Shown here: piece by piece, positions 27,096 to 34,511 of the stretch
How the letters are laid out: the number at the start of each line of letters is the position of its first letter
How positions within the stretch are numbered: the stretch's first letter is position 1
The notes under the pieces: model-generated
The model's input: only the letters and a program-made list of their open reading frames with translations
Database searches by the model: none
Told to the model about the DNA's origin: nothing
Position numbers and translations under genes: made by a program
Origin: Nocardiopsis ganjiahuensis DSM 45031
GTDB lineage: Bacteria; Actinomycetota; Actinomycetes; Streptosporangiales; Streptosporangiaceae
Reading direction: 5' to 3'
Assembly: GCF_000341085.1 (NCBI RefSeq)
Contig: NZ_ANBA01000007.1
Coordinates: 310,001-374,000, forward strand
DNA length: 64,000 nucleotides

Positions 27096-28661
27096 CTACC
27101 TGACCAGTTCCTCGGCGGGGCCCTCAGGCTTGTCCGCCGACGCCTCGGGGGCCTTCTCGCCCTCGCCGCGCAGGTGGGCGAGCAGGCGGGCCAGCTCCTT
27201 CTTGACGACCGGGGCCAGCAGGTACAGGCCGATGATGTTGAACAGCGCCGCGGCGAAGACCAGGGCGTCGGCCATGTCCAGGACCGCACCCAGGGTCAGG
27301 ACCGAACCGATGACCAGGAACACGCAGTAGATGACCAGGTAGACGCGCTCGCTGCGCTGCCCGCCGCCGAAGATGTGCGTCCATCCCTTGAGGCCGTAGT
27401 AGCTCCAGGTGATGACGGTGCTCAGGGCGAACAGCACGACCGCGACGGTCAGGACGTAGGGGAACCACGGCATGACGGTTCCGAAGGCGTCCGAGGTCAG
27501 GCTCACGCCGCCGGGCAGGGCCTCGCCCGCGGCGGCCGCCTCACGCGCGGCGATCCAGGACTGCGGGGAGGCGATGACGATGGTCAGCGCGGTCATGGTG
27601 CAGATGACGACCGTGTCGAGGAACGGGCCGAGCATGGCGACCAGGCCGGCGCTGGCCGGGTAGTTGGTCTTGACGGTGGCGTGCGCGATGGGCGAGGAGC
27701 CGATACCGGCCTCGTTGGAGAAGGCCGCGCGCTGGAAGCCGATGACCATGGCGCCCAGGGCGCCGCCCGCGACACCGGTCGGGGAGAACGCGCCGCTGAT
27801 GATCTGGCCGACCGCGTCGGGCAGCATGGGGACGTTCGTGCCGATGACGATCGCGCAGGCGAGCACGTAGACGATCGTCATGCTCGGGACGAGCTTGCTG
27901 GTGACCTTGGTGATGCTGCTGATGCCGCCGATGACCACGACACCCACGAGCACGGCCAGGACCACGCCGAAGACGAAGGAACCGGTGCTGCCGCCGAGCA
28001 GGCCCTCCTCGCCGCCGGTGACCGACCGCAACTGCTCCAGGGTCTGGTTGGCCTGGAACATGTTGCCGCCCGCCACGGCGAAGATGAGGATGAACGCCGC
28101 GGTCATCCAGGCCAGGACCTTGCCGACGCCGGCCATTCCGCGCTCTGCCAGTCCCTTGGCCAGGTACTTCATGGGGCCGCCGCTGACCGTTCCGTCCGGG
28201 CCGATCTCCCGGTACCTCACCCCCAGGGTGCACTCGGCGAACTTGACGGCCATCATCAGCAGGCCCGCCAGGACCATCCAGAAGGTCGCGCCGGGGCCGC
28301 CGATGGTGACCGCGATGGCCACACCCGCGATGTTGCCCAGGCCCACGGTGCCGGAGACGGCCGCGGTGAGCGCCTGGAAGTGGGTGACCTCGCCCGGAGC
28401 GCCCTGGCCCAGGCCCTTGCGGGCGATCCTGAGGGCGGTGAGGGGGTGCCGGAACTGGACGAACCCGAAGTACAGGGTGAAGGCGACGCCCGCGGCGATG
28501 AGCCAGGCGACGATCCAGGGGAACGAGGCCCCGAACACGGTGACCTCGGCGAAGACCATGTTGCTGAGCGCGGTGGCGATGGGATTGAAGACGACATCGA
28601 CGGCGTTCTCGATGGAACTGCCGATGCCCCCTTCCTGGGGGACGGCGTCAGCGCTGTGCAT
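27096..28661 (-). CDS. Sodium:alanine symporter (AGCS) family protein
   Basis: A Na+-coupled amino acid importer for alanine or glycine in the cytoplasmic membrane, 521 aa, with about 11 hydrophobic segments. Family signatures include ALTAAVSGTVGLGNIAGVA (near residue 98), GGPGATFWM (near 122), and the later AFSNEAGIGSSPIAHA segment (near 320). A charged tail follows. The start is the ATG at 28661, which has AAAGGTG six bases upstream; an earlier ATG at 28685 has none. A long regulatory gap lies upstream, and TAGTAT (28862-28867, minus strand) is a candidate -10. Confidence 0.92.
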   Translation of the reverse strand: MHSADAVPQEGGIGSSIENAVDVVFNPIATALSNMVFAEVTVFGASFPWIVAWLIAAGVAFTLYFGFVQFRHPLTALRIARKGLGQGAPGEVTHFQALTAAVSGTVGLGNIAGVAIAVTIGGPGATFWMVLAGLLMMAVKFAECTLGVRYREIGPDGTVSGGPMKYLAKGLAERGMAGVGKVLAWMTAAFILIFAVAGGNMFQANQTLEQLRSVTGGEEGLLGGSTGSFVFGVVLAVLVGVVVIGGISSITKVTSKLVPSMTIVYVLACAIVIGTNVPMLPDAVGQIISGAFSPTGVAGGALGAMVIGFQRAAFSNEAGIGSSPIAHATVKTNYPASAGLVAMLGPFLDTVVICTMTALTIVIASPQSWIAAREAAAAGEALPGGVSLTSDAFGTVMPWFPYVLTVAVVLFALSTVITWSYYGLKGWTHIFGGGQRSERVYLVIYCVFLVIGSVLTLGAVLDMADALVFAAALFNIIGLYLLAPVVKKELARLLAHLRGEGEKAPEASADKPEGPAEELVR

Positions 28662-28945
28662 GTAGCGCACCTTTCGGCCGGACATGACGGTCAGGGCGGT
28701 TCCGCGGCCCGGTGGTCGGGCGCTGGGGACCGCACGGCCTCCTTGTGGGCGGCCGTGTCTGCTCCGTCGGACGGAAATGGTGGGACGAGGTTCCTGCCCT
28801 CGCCGGAGGCGGCGGGTTTAGCGCGCCTATGGCCGACGTTTAGCGGAACTTCACTTTCGGGATACTAGGCCCAAAAAGTGTCATCTGAGGCACAGGTCAC
28901 GAAGCTTTACTTTTGCCCCGTGTTCAACACTAGGGCGAGAGCGCT

Positions 28946-28964
28946 GTGTCATCAGTGATGACAC
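28946..28964. promoter_or_regulatory. Perfect 9-1-9 palindrome, candidate operator for the symporter gene
   Basis: GTGTCATCAGTGATGACAC is perfectly symmetric, and its half GTGTCATC recurs at 28878-28885. Flanking AGCGC/GCGCT can extend the stem. This fits a dimeric repressor with two sites upstream of the symporter promoter; the regulator is unknown. Confidence 0.5.
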
Positions 28965-28980
28965 TGTGGCGCTCATCGGG

Positions 28981-29009
28981 CCCGATCCCTTGCAGGTCAA
29001 GGGATCGGG
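28981..29009. terminator. Perfect 12-bp hairpin of uncertain role
   Basis: CCCGATCCCTTG pairs with CAAGGGATCGGG over a 5-nt loop. It may end transcripts from the XRE gene (stop at 29266) or shield the symporter promoter. No U-tract follows on either strand. Confidence 0.45.
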
Positions 29010-29265
29010 GGGAAGGGGAGCGCTGAATGCCGAGTGCTGGTCCAGACCGGAGAACGGCAGGATTCATTGACCGTTTTGTTATGTTCCGCCGCTGCCGTGA
29101 TCAGCCACTCGAAAAGACCGATTATGGAATGATGGGATGAATTAAGGGTCGTTTTTCGAGGGTTCGCTCCGGCCGGGTACGCCCTCATCCGGTCCCGAAC
29201 CCAGCCGCGCACCTCCCCGCCCGGTCCCGAGCCGCCCACACGACCTCCCACCCGGACACCCGGTG

Positions 29266-30153
29266 TCAGGTCGACCGTCTCTCCGCCGACGGAGCTTCGG
29301 CCGCCGCCCGATCCCCGGCGGCAGCGGGCGGCGTGTACGTCCCCGCCGAGACCGAGCCCAGCAGCCTCAGCGCCTCGGCGCTGCGGCTCCCCGGCTCCGC
29401 CTGGTAGCAGAGCAGCTGCTGGCCCGGCGCCTGGGCGACGTCGAAGGTGTGCATCCGCAGGGTCATCCCACCCACGGCCGGGTGCGCGAACTCCTTGACC
29501 TCCATGCGTTTGCCCCGCGCCCGGTTCTGCGCCCACAGCCGCGCGAACTCCGGGCTCGCCTCGATCAGGCCGTCGATCACGGCGCGGATGCGCGGGTGCT
29601 CCGGAGCCCGCCCCTCCGCGAGGCGGATACCGGCCACGGAGTTCTCCGCGGCGAGCCGCCAGTCGGCGTGGAAGCTCCGCGAGGCCGGATCCAGGAACAC
29701 CTTCTCCAGCAGGTTGCGGCTGACGGTGAAACCGCTGAACAGGGCGTTGCCGAGCACGTTGTGGGCGAGCACGTCGTAGGCGGCGTTGACGACGAGCGCG
29801 GGTGTGCCGGGCCAGGAGTCCATCAGCTGCAACAGGTGCGGGTCCACGTTCTCGCCGGCCAGGTCCGCGCGCGGGCAGGGAGCGAGCCCGGCCAGGCGGT
29901 AGAGGTGACCGCGCCCGTCGTCGTCCAGGGCCAGGGCGTCGGCGAGGGCGTCGAGCACCTGGGCCGAGGGCCCCGTCTCGCGTCCCTGTTCGAGGCGGAC
30001 GTAGTAGTCGACGCTCACGTCGGCGAGCATCGCGACCTCCTCCCGGCGCAACCCCGGTACCCGCCGCCGGTCGTTGCCGCGCAACCCCACGCTCTCCGGC
30101 GCGGTCGCGTCGCGGCGGGCTCGCAGGAACTGGGCCAGGGCCGGTGCTGTCAT
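29266..30153 (-). CDS. XRE-family regulator with MmyB-like ligand-binding domain
   Basis: A 295-aa regulator. The N-terminal helix-turn-helix includes VPGLRREEVAMLADVSVDYY (near residue 32) and VRLEQGRETGPS, the hallmark of the actinobacterial MmyB-like group. A PAS-like ligand domain follows (VVNAAYDVLAHNVLGNALF, near 120). Such proteins often sit divergent to a short-chain dehydrogenase and repress it, and that is the layout here. TAGCGT six bases before the ATG suggests a leaderless message and autoregulation through the shared gap. Confidence 0.9.
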   Translation of the reverse strand: MTAPALAQFLRARRDATAPESVGLRGNDRRRVPGLRREEVAMLADVSVDYYVRLEQGRETGPSAQVLDALADALALDDDGRGHLYRLAGLAPCPRADLAGENVDPHLLQLMDSWPGTPALVVNAAYDVLAHNVLGNALFSGFTVSRNLLEKVFLDPASRSFHADWRLAAENSVAGIRLAEGRAPEHPRIRAVIDGLIEASPEFARLWAQNRARGKRMEVKEFAHPAVGGMTLRMHTFDVAQAPGQQLLCYQAEPGSRSAEALRLLGSVSAGTYTPPAAAGDRAAAEAPSAERRST

Positions 30154-30243
30154 ACCGCGACGCTACCCCGGGCCGCCCCGGACAGGGAGGGTGCGTCGCA
30201 CCCAGGCTCACACCGGCCTGGTCCGGAGCGCGAGGTGAGCCGA

Positions 30244-30258
30244 GTGTGGTTACCACAC
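30244..30258. promoter_or_regulatory. Perfect 7-1-7 palindrome, probable operator of the XRE regulator
   Basis: GTGTGGTTACCACAC, flanked by CCGA and CGG, lies in the 137-bp gap between the XRE gene and the divergent Atu4866/SDR pair, 33 bases before the first ATG. Confidence 0.65.
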
Positions 30259-30290
30259 CGGAGATTTCCGAGAAAGGGACGAGCAGCACC

Positions 30291-30551
30291 ATGACGGACC
30301 ACCACCCCTACGTCGGCCTGTGGGTCACCGCCGACGGCCGCATCCGCCACGAACTACTGCCGCGGGGCCGCTACGTGGAGGCCCGCGGAAACCGTGAACG
30401 CGCCTACACGGGCCGCTACACGGTCACCGGCACCCACATCGACTACGTCGACGACACCGGCTTCAGCGCCGACGGGGACTTCGTCGACGCCGACACCCTG
30501 CACCACGCGGGCATGGTGCTCACCCGCCGCACCGAGAAGGAGAACACCTGA
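30291..30551 (+). CDS. Atu4866 domain-containing small protein
   Basis: An 86-aa beta-rich protein of the Atu4866 family. Family signatures are HPYVGLWVTADGRIRHELLP at the N terminus and GRYTVTGTHIDYVDDTGF in the middle. Its function is unknown; members commonly sit next to short-chain dehydrogenases and MmyB-type regulators, as here. The stop overlaps the start of the SDR gene by one base (TGATG), so translation is coupled. Confidence 0.88.
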   Translation: MTDHHPYVGLWVTADGRIRHELLPRGRYVEARGNRERAYTGRYTVTGTHIDYVDDTGFSADGDFVDADTLHHAGMVLTRRTEKENT

Positions 30552-31273
30552 TGGACAAGATCGTGCTCATCACCGGAGCGTCCAGCGGTATCGGTGAGGC
30601 CACCGCACTGCACCTGGCCGAACGCGGCTGCACGGTGGTGCTCGGGGCACGCCGCCTCGACCGCCTGAAGTCGCTGGTCGAGCGCATCGATGCCGCCGGC
30701 GGACGGGCCCGGGCCCGCTCCCTGGACGTGACGGACGCGGGCGACGTGCGCGCCTTCGTCGAGGGCGCCGCCGAGGAACACGGCCGCGTGGACGTGCTCG
30801 TCAACAACGCGGGCGTCATGCCGCTGTCCCCGCTGGCCGCGCTCAGGACCGTCGAGTGGAACCGGATGCTGGACGTCAACGTACGCGGGCTGCTGCACGG
30901 CATCGCCGCCGCCCTGCCGGTGTTCGAGGCCCAGCGCGGCGGCCACGTCGTCACGGTCGCCTCGATCGGCTCCCACGAGGTGTCGCCGACCGCCGCCGTG
31001 TACTGCGGCACGAAGTACGCCGCGTGGGCGATCACCGAGGGCCTGCGCCTGGAGAGCGAACCCTGGCTGCGGGTGACCACGGTCACCCCGGGAGTGGTCG
31101 AGTCGGAGCTGGCCGAGACCATCACCGACGACACGGCACGCGAGGCGATGGTCGCCTACCGCGCGAACGCGATCCCGCCCTCGGCGATCGCCCGGGCCAT
31201 CGCGTTCGCCGTCGAGCAGCCCGAGGAGGTCGACGTCAACGAGATCGTGGTGCGGCCCGCGGCCCAGCGCTGA
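30551..31273 (+). CDS. Short-chain dehydrogenase/reductase (SDR) family oxidoreductase
   Basis: A classical NAD(P)-dependent SDR, 240 aa. The cofactor motif TGASSGIG (residues 8-15), NNAG (near 86) and the catalytic YCGTK with its preceding Ser (near 155) are all present. An Arg-rich stretch after the second strand (ARRLDR) suggests NADP(H). It forms an operon with the Atu4866 gene under the divergent XRE regulator; the substrate is unknown. Confidence 0.92.
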   Translation: MDKIVLITGASSGIGEATALHLAERGCTVVLGARRLDRLKSLVERIDAAGGRARARSLDVTDAGDVRAFVEGAAEEHGRVDVLVNNAGVMPLSPLAALRTVEWNRMLDVNVRGLLHGIAAALPVFEAQRGGHVVTVASIGSHEVSPTAAVYCGTKYAAWAITEGLRLESEPWLRVTTVTPGVVESELAETITDDTAREAMVAYRANAIPPSAIARAIAFAVEQPEEVDVNEIVVRPAAQR

Positions 31274-31432
31274 CACTCCTGACGGGGCGGCCTGATCACC
31301 CGGCCGACCGGGACAGCGCGTGGGCACCGGACAGGGGCCGGTGCCGGGGCCGGGGAGGGAGGACCGCCTCGGCCCTTCGGGAACGCCGGAGGCCGCGGCC
31401 GCTCCGCTTTCCATGACCCCGGGCGGTCCGGC

Positions 31433-32674
31433 TCAGGTCTCCTCGAGTCGGGCCGCCCGGGCGTTCAGGTACCTCTGATGCGGCAGGCTCTGCGCCAACC
31501 GGGCGGCCTCCAGGTAGCCCCGCCTCGCCGACTCCCGGTCCCCCGAGCGCTCCGCCAGGTGGGCGCGGGCCGCGTGGAAACGGTGGTCCCGGGTGATGCG
31601 GCCGTCCTCCGCCAGGTGTGCCAGGAGCCGCAGGCCCGCCTCGGGCCCTTCGGCCATCGCCACCGCGACGGCGTGGTTCAGGGAGACCACGGGGTTGTCG
31701 GAGAGCTCCGCGAGGAGTCCGTACAGCGCCCGGATCTGCGGCCAGTCGGTCTCCTCGAAACAGGGCGCTTCGTCGTGCAGGGCGGCGATGGCGGCCTGGA
31801 GCTGGTAGGCGCCCGCGTCCCCGCGCGACAGCGCCTCCTCCACCAGCGCGACCCCCTCCGCGATCATCTCCGCGTCCCACAGTCCCCGGTCCTGTTCCGC
31901 CATCGGCACCGGCTCCCCGCCGGGGCCGGTGCGCGCCGCGCGACGGGCGTCGGTGAGTAGCATCAGCGCCAACAGCCCCGTCACCTCCCCGTCCTCGGGC
32001 AGCAGGTGACGGAGCAGCCGGGTGAGTCGTACGGCCTCCGCGGAGAGCTCGGCCCGGAGCAGGCGCGGGCCCGACGTGGCCGCGTACCCCTCGGTGAAGA
32101 CCAGGTAGAGCACGTGCAGTACCGAGTCCAGGCGGGCGCGCAGCTCACCGGCGGGCGGCATCCGGAAGGTCAGCCCGTCCTCCCGGATCCGCTGCTTGGC
32201 CCGGCTGATCCTGCGCGTCATGGTGTCCTCGGACACCAGGAAGGCCCTCGCGATCTCGGCGGTCTCCAGACCGCCCACCGCGCGCAGGGTCAGCGCGATC
32301 TGCGAGGGCCGGGGCAGCGACGGGTGGCAGCACAGGAACAGCAGGACCAGGGTGTCGTCCGGCGGTGTCCCAGCCCGGTCCGCCGGGGGAGCGGCGCGGT
32401 CCTTGGGCAGCACCCACTCCGCGGCCCGCTCCTCCCGGCGCCTGCGGGCCTGGTCGCGGCGGAGCAGGTCGGTCATCCGCCTCGAGGCCACCGTGATCAA
32501 CCAGGCGCGGGGGTCCTCGGGCGGGCCCTGCTCCGGCCACTGTTCCGCAGCCGCCAGCAGGGCCTCCTGGACGGCGTCCTCGGCGGTGTCGAAGTTGCCG
32601 TAGCGCCGCACCAGCGCGCCCAGGACCTGCGGCGCCAGTTCGCGCCACAGGTCCTCGATCCCGCAGTCGGGCAC
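31433..32674 (-). CDS. ECF sigma factor, ECF42 group (DUF6596 C-terminal domain)
   Basis: A 413-aa RNA polymerase sigma factor. Sigma region 2 is at residues about 10-75 (NFDTAEDAVQEALLAA), region 4 at about 110-165 (GGLETAEIARAFLVSEDTMTRRISRAKQRI), and the long C-terminal helical extension with TPR-like repeats marks the ECF42 group. ECF42 factors have no anti-sigma factor; the extension itself is needed for activity. It starts five bases after a YCII-type gene, the usual partner and target. It begins with GTG. The signal is unknown. Confidence 0.9.
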   Translation of the reverse strand: MPDCGIEDLWRELAPQVLGALVRRYGNFDTAEDAVQEALLAAAEQWPEQGPPEDPRAWLITVASRRMTDLLRRDQARRRREERAAEWVLPKDRAAPPADRAGTPPDDTLVLLFLCCHPSLPRPSQIALTLRAVGGLETAEIARAFLVSEDTMTRRISRAKQRIREDGLTFRMPPAGELRARLDSVLHVLYLVFTEGYAATSGPRLLRAELSAEAVRLTRLLRHLLPEDGEVTGLLALMLLTDARRAARTGPGGEPVPMAEQDRGLWDAEMIAEGVALVEEALSRGDAGAYQLQAAIAALHDEAPCFEETDWPQIRALYGLLAELSDNPVVSLNHAVAVAMAEGPEAGLRLLAHLAEDGRITRDHRFHAARAHLAERSGDRESARRGYLEAARLAQSLPHQRYLNARAARLEET

Positions 32675-32678
32675 GCGT

Positions 32679-33086
32679 TCAGACCTCGGTGTCCTCGATG
32701 CCGCCGGAGATCGGCCGCACGTCCACGTACTCGCCCTCGAACCCCTGGTGGAGCAGGTCGGCGGCGATCTCCGTGGCCCGGTCGTAGCTCGCGCAGTCCA
32801 CGATCGTGTAGCCGACCAGGACCTCCTCGGTCTCGGCGTAGGGGCCGTCGGTGACCACGGTCGAGCCGCCGCGCAGCGTCACCCGGCGCGCGTGCGAAGG
32901 CGCGGAGAGGCCCTGCGCGTCCACCAGCTCGCCGGACTCCTCGAGCTTCTTGTGGTACTCCTCCATGAACGTGTACAGGTCCTGGACCTGCTCCGGGCTC
33001 ATGTTCCGCGCGGGATCCGGGTTCGGCGTGCCCTCCAGCATGTCGAGGTCCTGCTGGGTCGCGTGCATCATGATCAGGTACTTCAT
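32679..33086 (-). CDS. YCII-related (DGPF) domain protein, ECF42 partner
   Basis: A 135-aa ferredoxin-like-fold protein of the YCII/DGPF family. MKYLIMMHATQQDLDM starts the domain and VVTDGPYAETEEVLVGYTIVD (near residue 75) holds the DGPF-like motif. DGPF genes are the conserved neighbours and transcriptional targets of ECF42 sigma factors. Their biochemical role is not settled. The upstream sequence holds TTCGAC and CGTCGG on the minus strand, a possible ECF-type promoter. It forms an operon with the sigma gene downstream. Confidence 0.88.
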   Translation of the reverse strand: MKYLIMMHATQQDLDMLEGTPNPDPARNMSPEQVQDLYTFMEEYHKKLEESGELVDAQGLSAPSHARRVTLRGGSTVVTDGPYAETEEVLVGYTIVDCASYDRATEIAADLLHQGFEGEYVDVRPISGGIEDTEV

Positions 33087-33207
33087 GGCTCTGTCCTTCC
33101 CACATGAGGCGTCCCTCCGACGCTCTCACCCGGTACGTCGAAGCCGGGGGCGCGAACCGGACACCCCGGCGGAGACTTTTCCCGGGCCCTTCGGCGCCCG
33201 TCCGGGG

Positions 33208-33555
33208 TCACCGGTGGGTCAGCACGTTGACCACACGGCCGTTGGGGTCGCGGACGAAGAACCGGCGCACCCCCCACTCCTCGTCCCGCAGGGGATGCAC
33301 GATCTCCGCGCCCCGCTCCAGCATCACCGCGTGGACGGCGTCCACGTCGTCCACCTCCACACTCATGTCGGGCACGACAGGAGCGGACTCGTCCCGGCTG
33401 GTCAACGTGATCTGCGCCGTCGGGTTGGACGGCGAGGCGAGCGTCATGACCCAGCCGAGGTCCATCACGGTCTCCAACCCCAGGTGTTCGTAGAAGCCCC
33501 GGCTCTCCTCCATGGCCTCGGACCGGATGTCGGGCACGACTCGGCGGACGGACAC
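33208..33555 (-). CDS. VOC-family (glyoxalase/bleomycin resistance-like) protein
   Basis: A 115-aa metal-dependent or binding protein of the vicinal oxygen chelate superfamily, one betaalphabetabetabeta repeat pair. Features are ESRGFYEHLGLETVMDLGW (near residue 15), a DMSVEVDDVDAVH segment (near 58) and the C-terminal RRFFVRDPNGRVVNVLTHR. The start is a GTG with AGGAGGT seven bases upstream. Substrate unknown. A perfect 18-bp palindrome lies 31 bases upstream of the start. Confidence 0.85.
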   Translation of the reverse strand: MSVRRVVPDIRSEAMEESRGFYEHLGLETVMDLGWVMTLASPSNPTAQITLTSRDESAPVVPDMSVEVDDVDAVHAVMLERGAEIVHPLRDEEWGVRRFFVRDPNGRVVNVLTHR

Positions 33556-33585
33556 GGCTGCACCTCCTGGTGATCGGTGGTCGAC

Positions 33586-33603
33586 GCATGACACCTGTCA
33601 TGC
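33586..33603. promoter_or_regulatory. Perfect 8-2-8 palindrome with TGACA/TGTCA halves
   Basis: GCATGACACCTGTCATGC lies in the divergent gap between the VOC gene and the membrane protein gene at 33786. The related GTGACACTCTGTCAC follows at 33640-33654. Together they look like two sites for one dimeric regulator. Confidence 0.5.
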
Positions 33604-33639
33604 CCGGCCCCTGCGGAACGCGGAGAAAACCCATGACGG

Positions 33640-33654
33640 GTGACACTCTGTCAC
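33640..33654. promoter_or_regulatory. Perfect 6-3-6 palindrome related to the one at 33586
   Basis: GTGACACTCTGTCAC shares the TGACA/TGTCA half-sites with the upstream palindrome. It lies at the -35 position of a candidate -10 (TAGGTT, 33670-33675) for the gene at 33786. Confidence 0.45.
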
Positions 33655-33785
33655 GGCCCGGATCCCGGCTAGGTTCGAAGTACGGGCCCGAACGACACAC
33701 GTTCTCCTTCGATACGGGCCTCGCCGCCGAGCCCTCGCCGGGGTGGGGCATCGAAGAGCCTCCGCGCGAAGACAGGGATCCTGGG

Positions 33786-34448
33786 ATGTTCGAGAAATGG
33801 CGACGGCGTCGCGCCGCACTTCGGGTCAAACCCGGTGACGGCCGCGCACTGAAGCCTTACCGCTGGTGGCAGCCGACCTCGCGCTCCCTGTTCTATCTTC
33901 CGCTGAGGAACGCTGACGGACGGCAGGTGGTCTACGCCGTCGACACCGACCACGTGAAGCGGTTCTTCTCCGAGGAGGGGAAGGGGGAGGCCCACCTGTA
34001 CCTCGACGGCAGGCATCACGCCGAGTCCGAGCTCCCCGCGGCCTTTCCCGTCGAGGGCGGCACGATCGAGGTGGCGGCGACGGACTTCGGCCTCAAGCGC
34101 TGCCACTACGTCACCGCGGAGGGGGCCGACCACCAACTCGTCCCGGACCGCAGGTCCGGCGAGGGCCGCCGGGCGCACCTGCACCGGGAACGCCCCGCGC
34201 TGAGCCGTTGGATCGCTGTCCTCTCGCTGTCCCTGCTGGTCGTCCCCGCGCTGCTCCTCATTCCGCAGCTCGTCGAAGCGGCCTTCCAGCTGCCTCCCGT
34301 GGCTCAGCGCCTCGGGACCTTCACCTCGCCCGTCCAGCTGCCGTTCTGGCTCAACGTCGTGCTCGGGCTCGGTGCCGCGACGGCCAGCGTGGAGCGCGCA
34401 CTGCGCCTCCGGTACAACTGGCTGCTGGATTCCGCGGCACAGAGCTGA
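33786..34448 (+). CDS. Hypothetical membrane protein
   Basis: A 220-aa protein I do not recognise. About 140 soluble residues with mixed strands (RSLFYLPLRNADGRQVVYAV, HLYLDGRHHAESELP) are followed by two hydrophobic segments near residues 143-168 and 182-200, with a short tail. The ATG at 33786 is chosen because a candidate -10 (TAGGTT, 33670) would exclude the earlier in-frame starts. No strong ribosome site is seen. It precedes the PASTA protein by 63 bases but is probably not in one transcript, since that gene has its own promoter. Confidence 0.6.
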   Translation: MFEKWRRRRAALRVKPGDGRALKPYRWWQPTSRSLFYLPLRNADGRQVVYAVDTDHVKRFFSEEGKGEAHLYLDGRHHAESELPAAFPVEGGTIEVAATDFGLKRCHYVTAEGADHQLVPDRRSGEGRRAHLHRERPALSRWIAVLSLSLLVVPALLLIPQLVEAAFQLPPVAQRLGTFTSPVQLPFWLNVVLGLGAATASVERALRLRYNWLLDSAAQS

Positions 34449-34499
34449 CGGCGGCGCGAACACCCGGGAACGGCGGTCTTCCGGACCCCGCAGAGTCCA

Positions 34500-34505
34500 T
34501 AAAAT
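34500..34505 (+). promoter_or_regulatory. -10 element of a leaderless promoter for the PASTA gene
   Basis: TAAAAT, close to the consensus TATAAT, lies six bases before the ATG at 34512. No ribosome site is present. Confidence 0.6.
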
Positions 34506-34511
34506 CCTTAT

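Larger units (their letters stand above)
28662..29265. other. 604-bp gap without a gene, rich in inverted repeats
   Basis: No credible coding region is seen. The part nearest the symporter carries its likely promoter (TAGTAT, minus strand, 28862-28867). GTGTCATC occurs twice (28878 and 28946). Two strong inverted repeats follow at 28946-28964 and 28981-29009. From about 29050 to 29160 the sequence is much poorer in GC than its surroundings, and CTCGAAAAGACC (29108-29119) faces GGTC-GTTTTTCGAG (29147-29160). Confidence 0.6.

Noticed and set aside
29050..29160. Phage attachment site in the low-GC segment
   Set aside because: No integrase and no tRNA 3' end are nearby; only an inverted repeat is seen.
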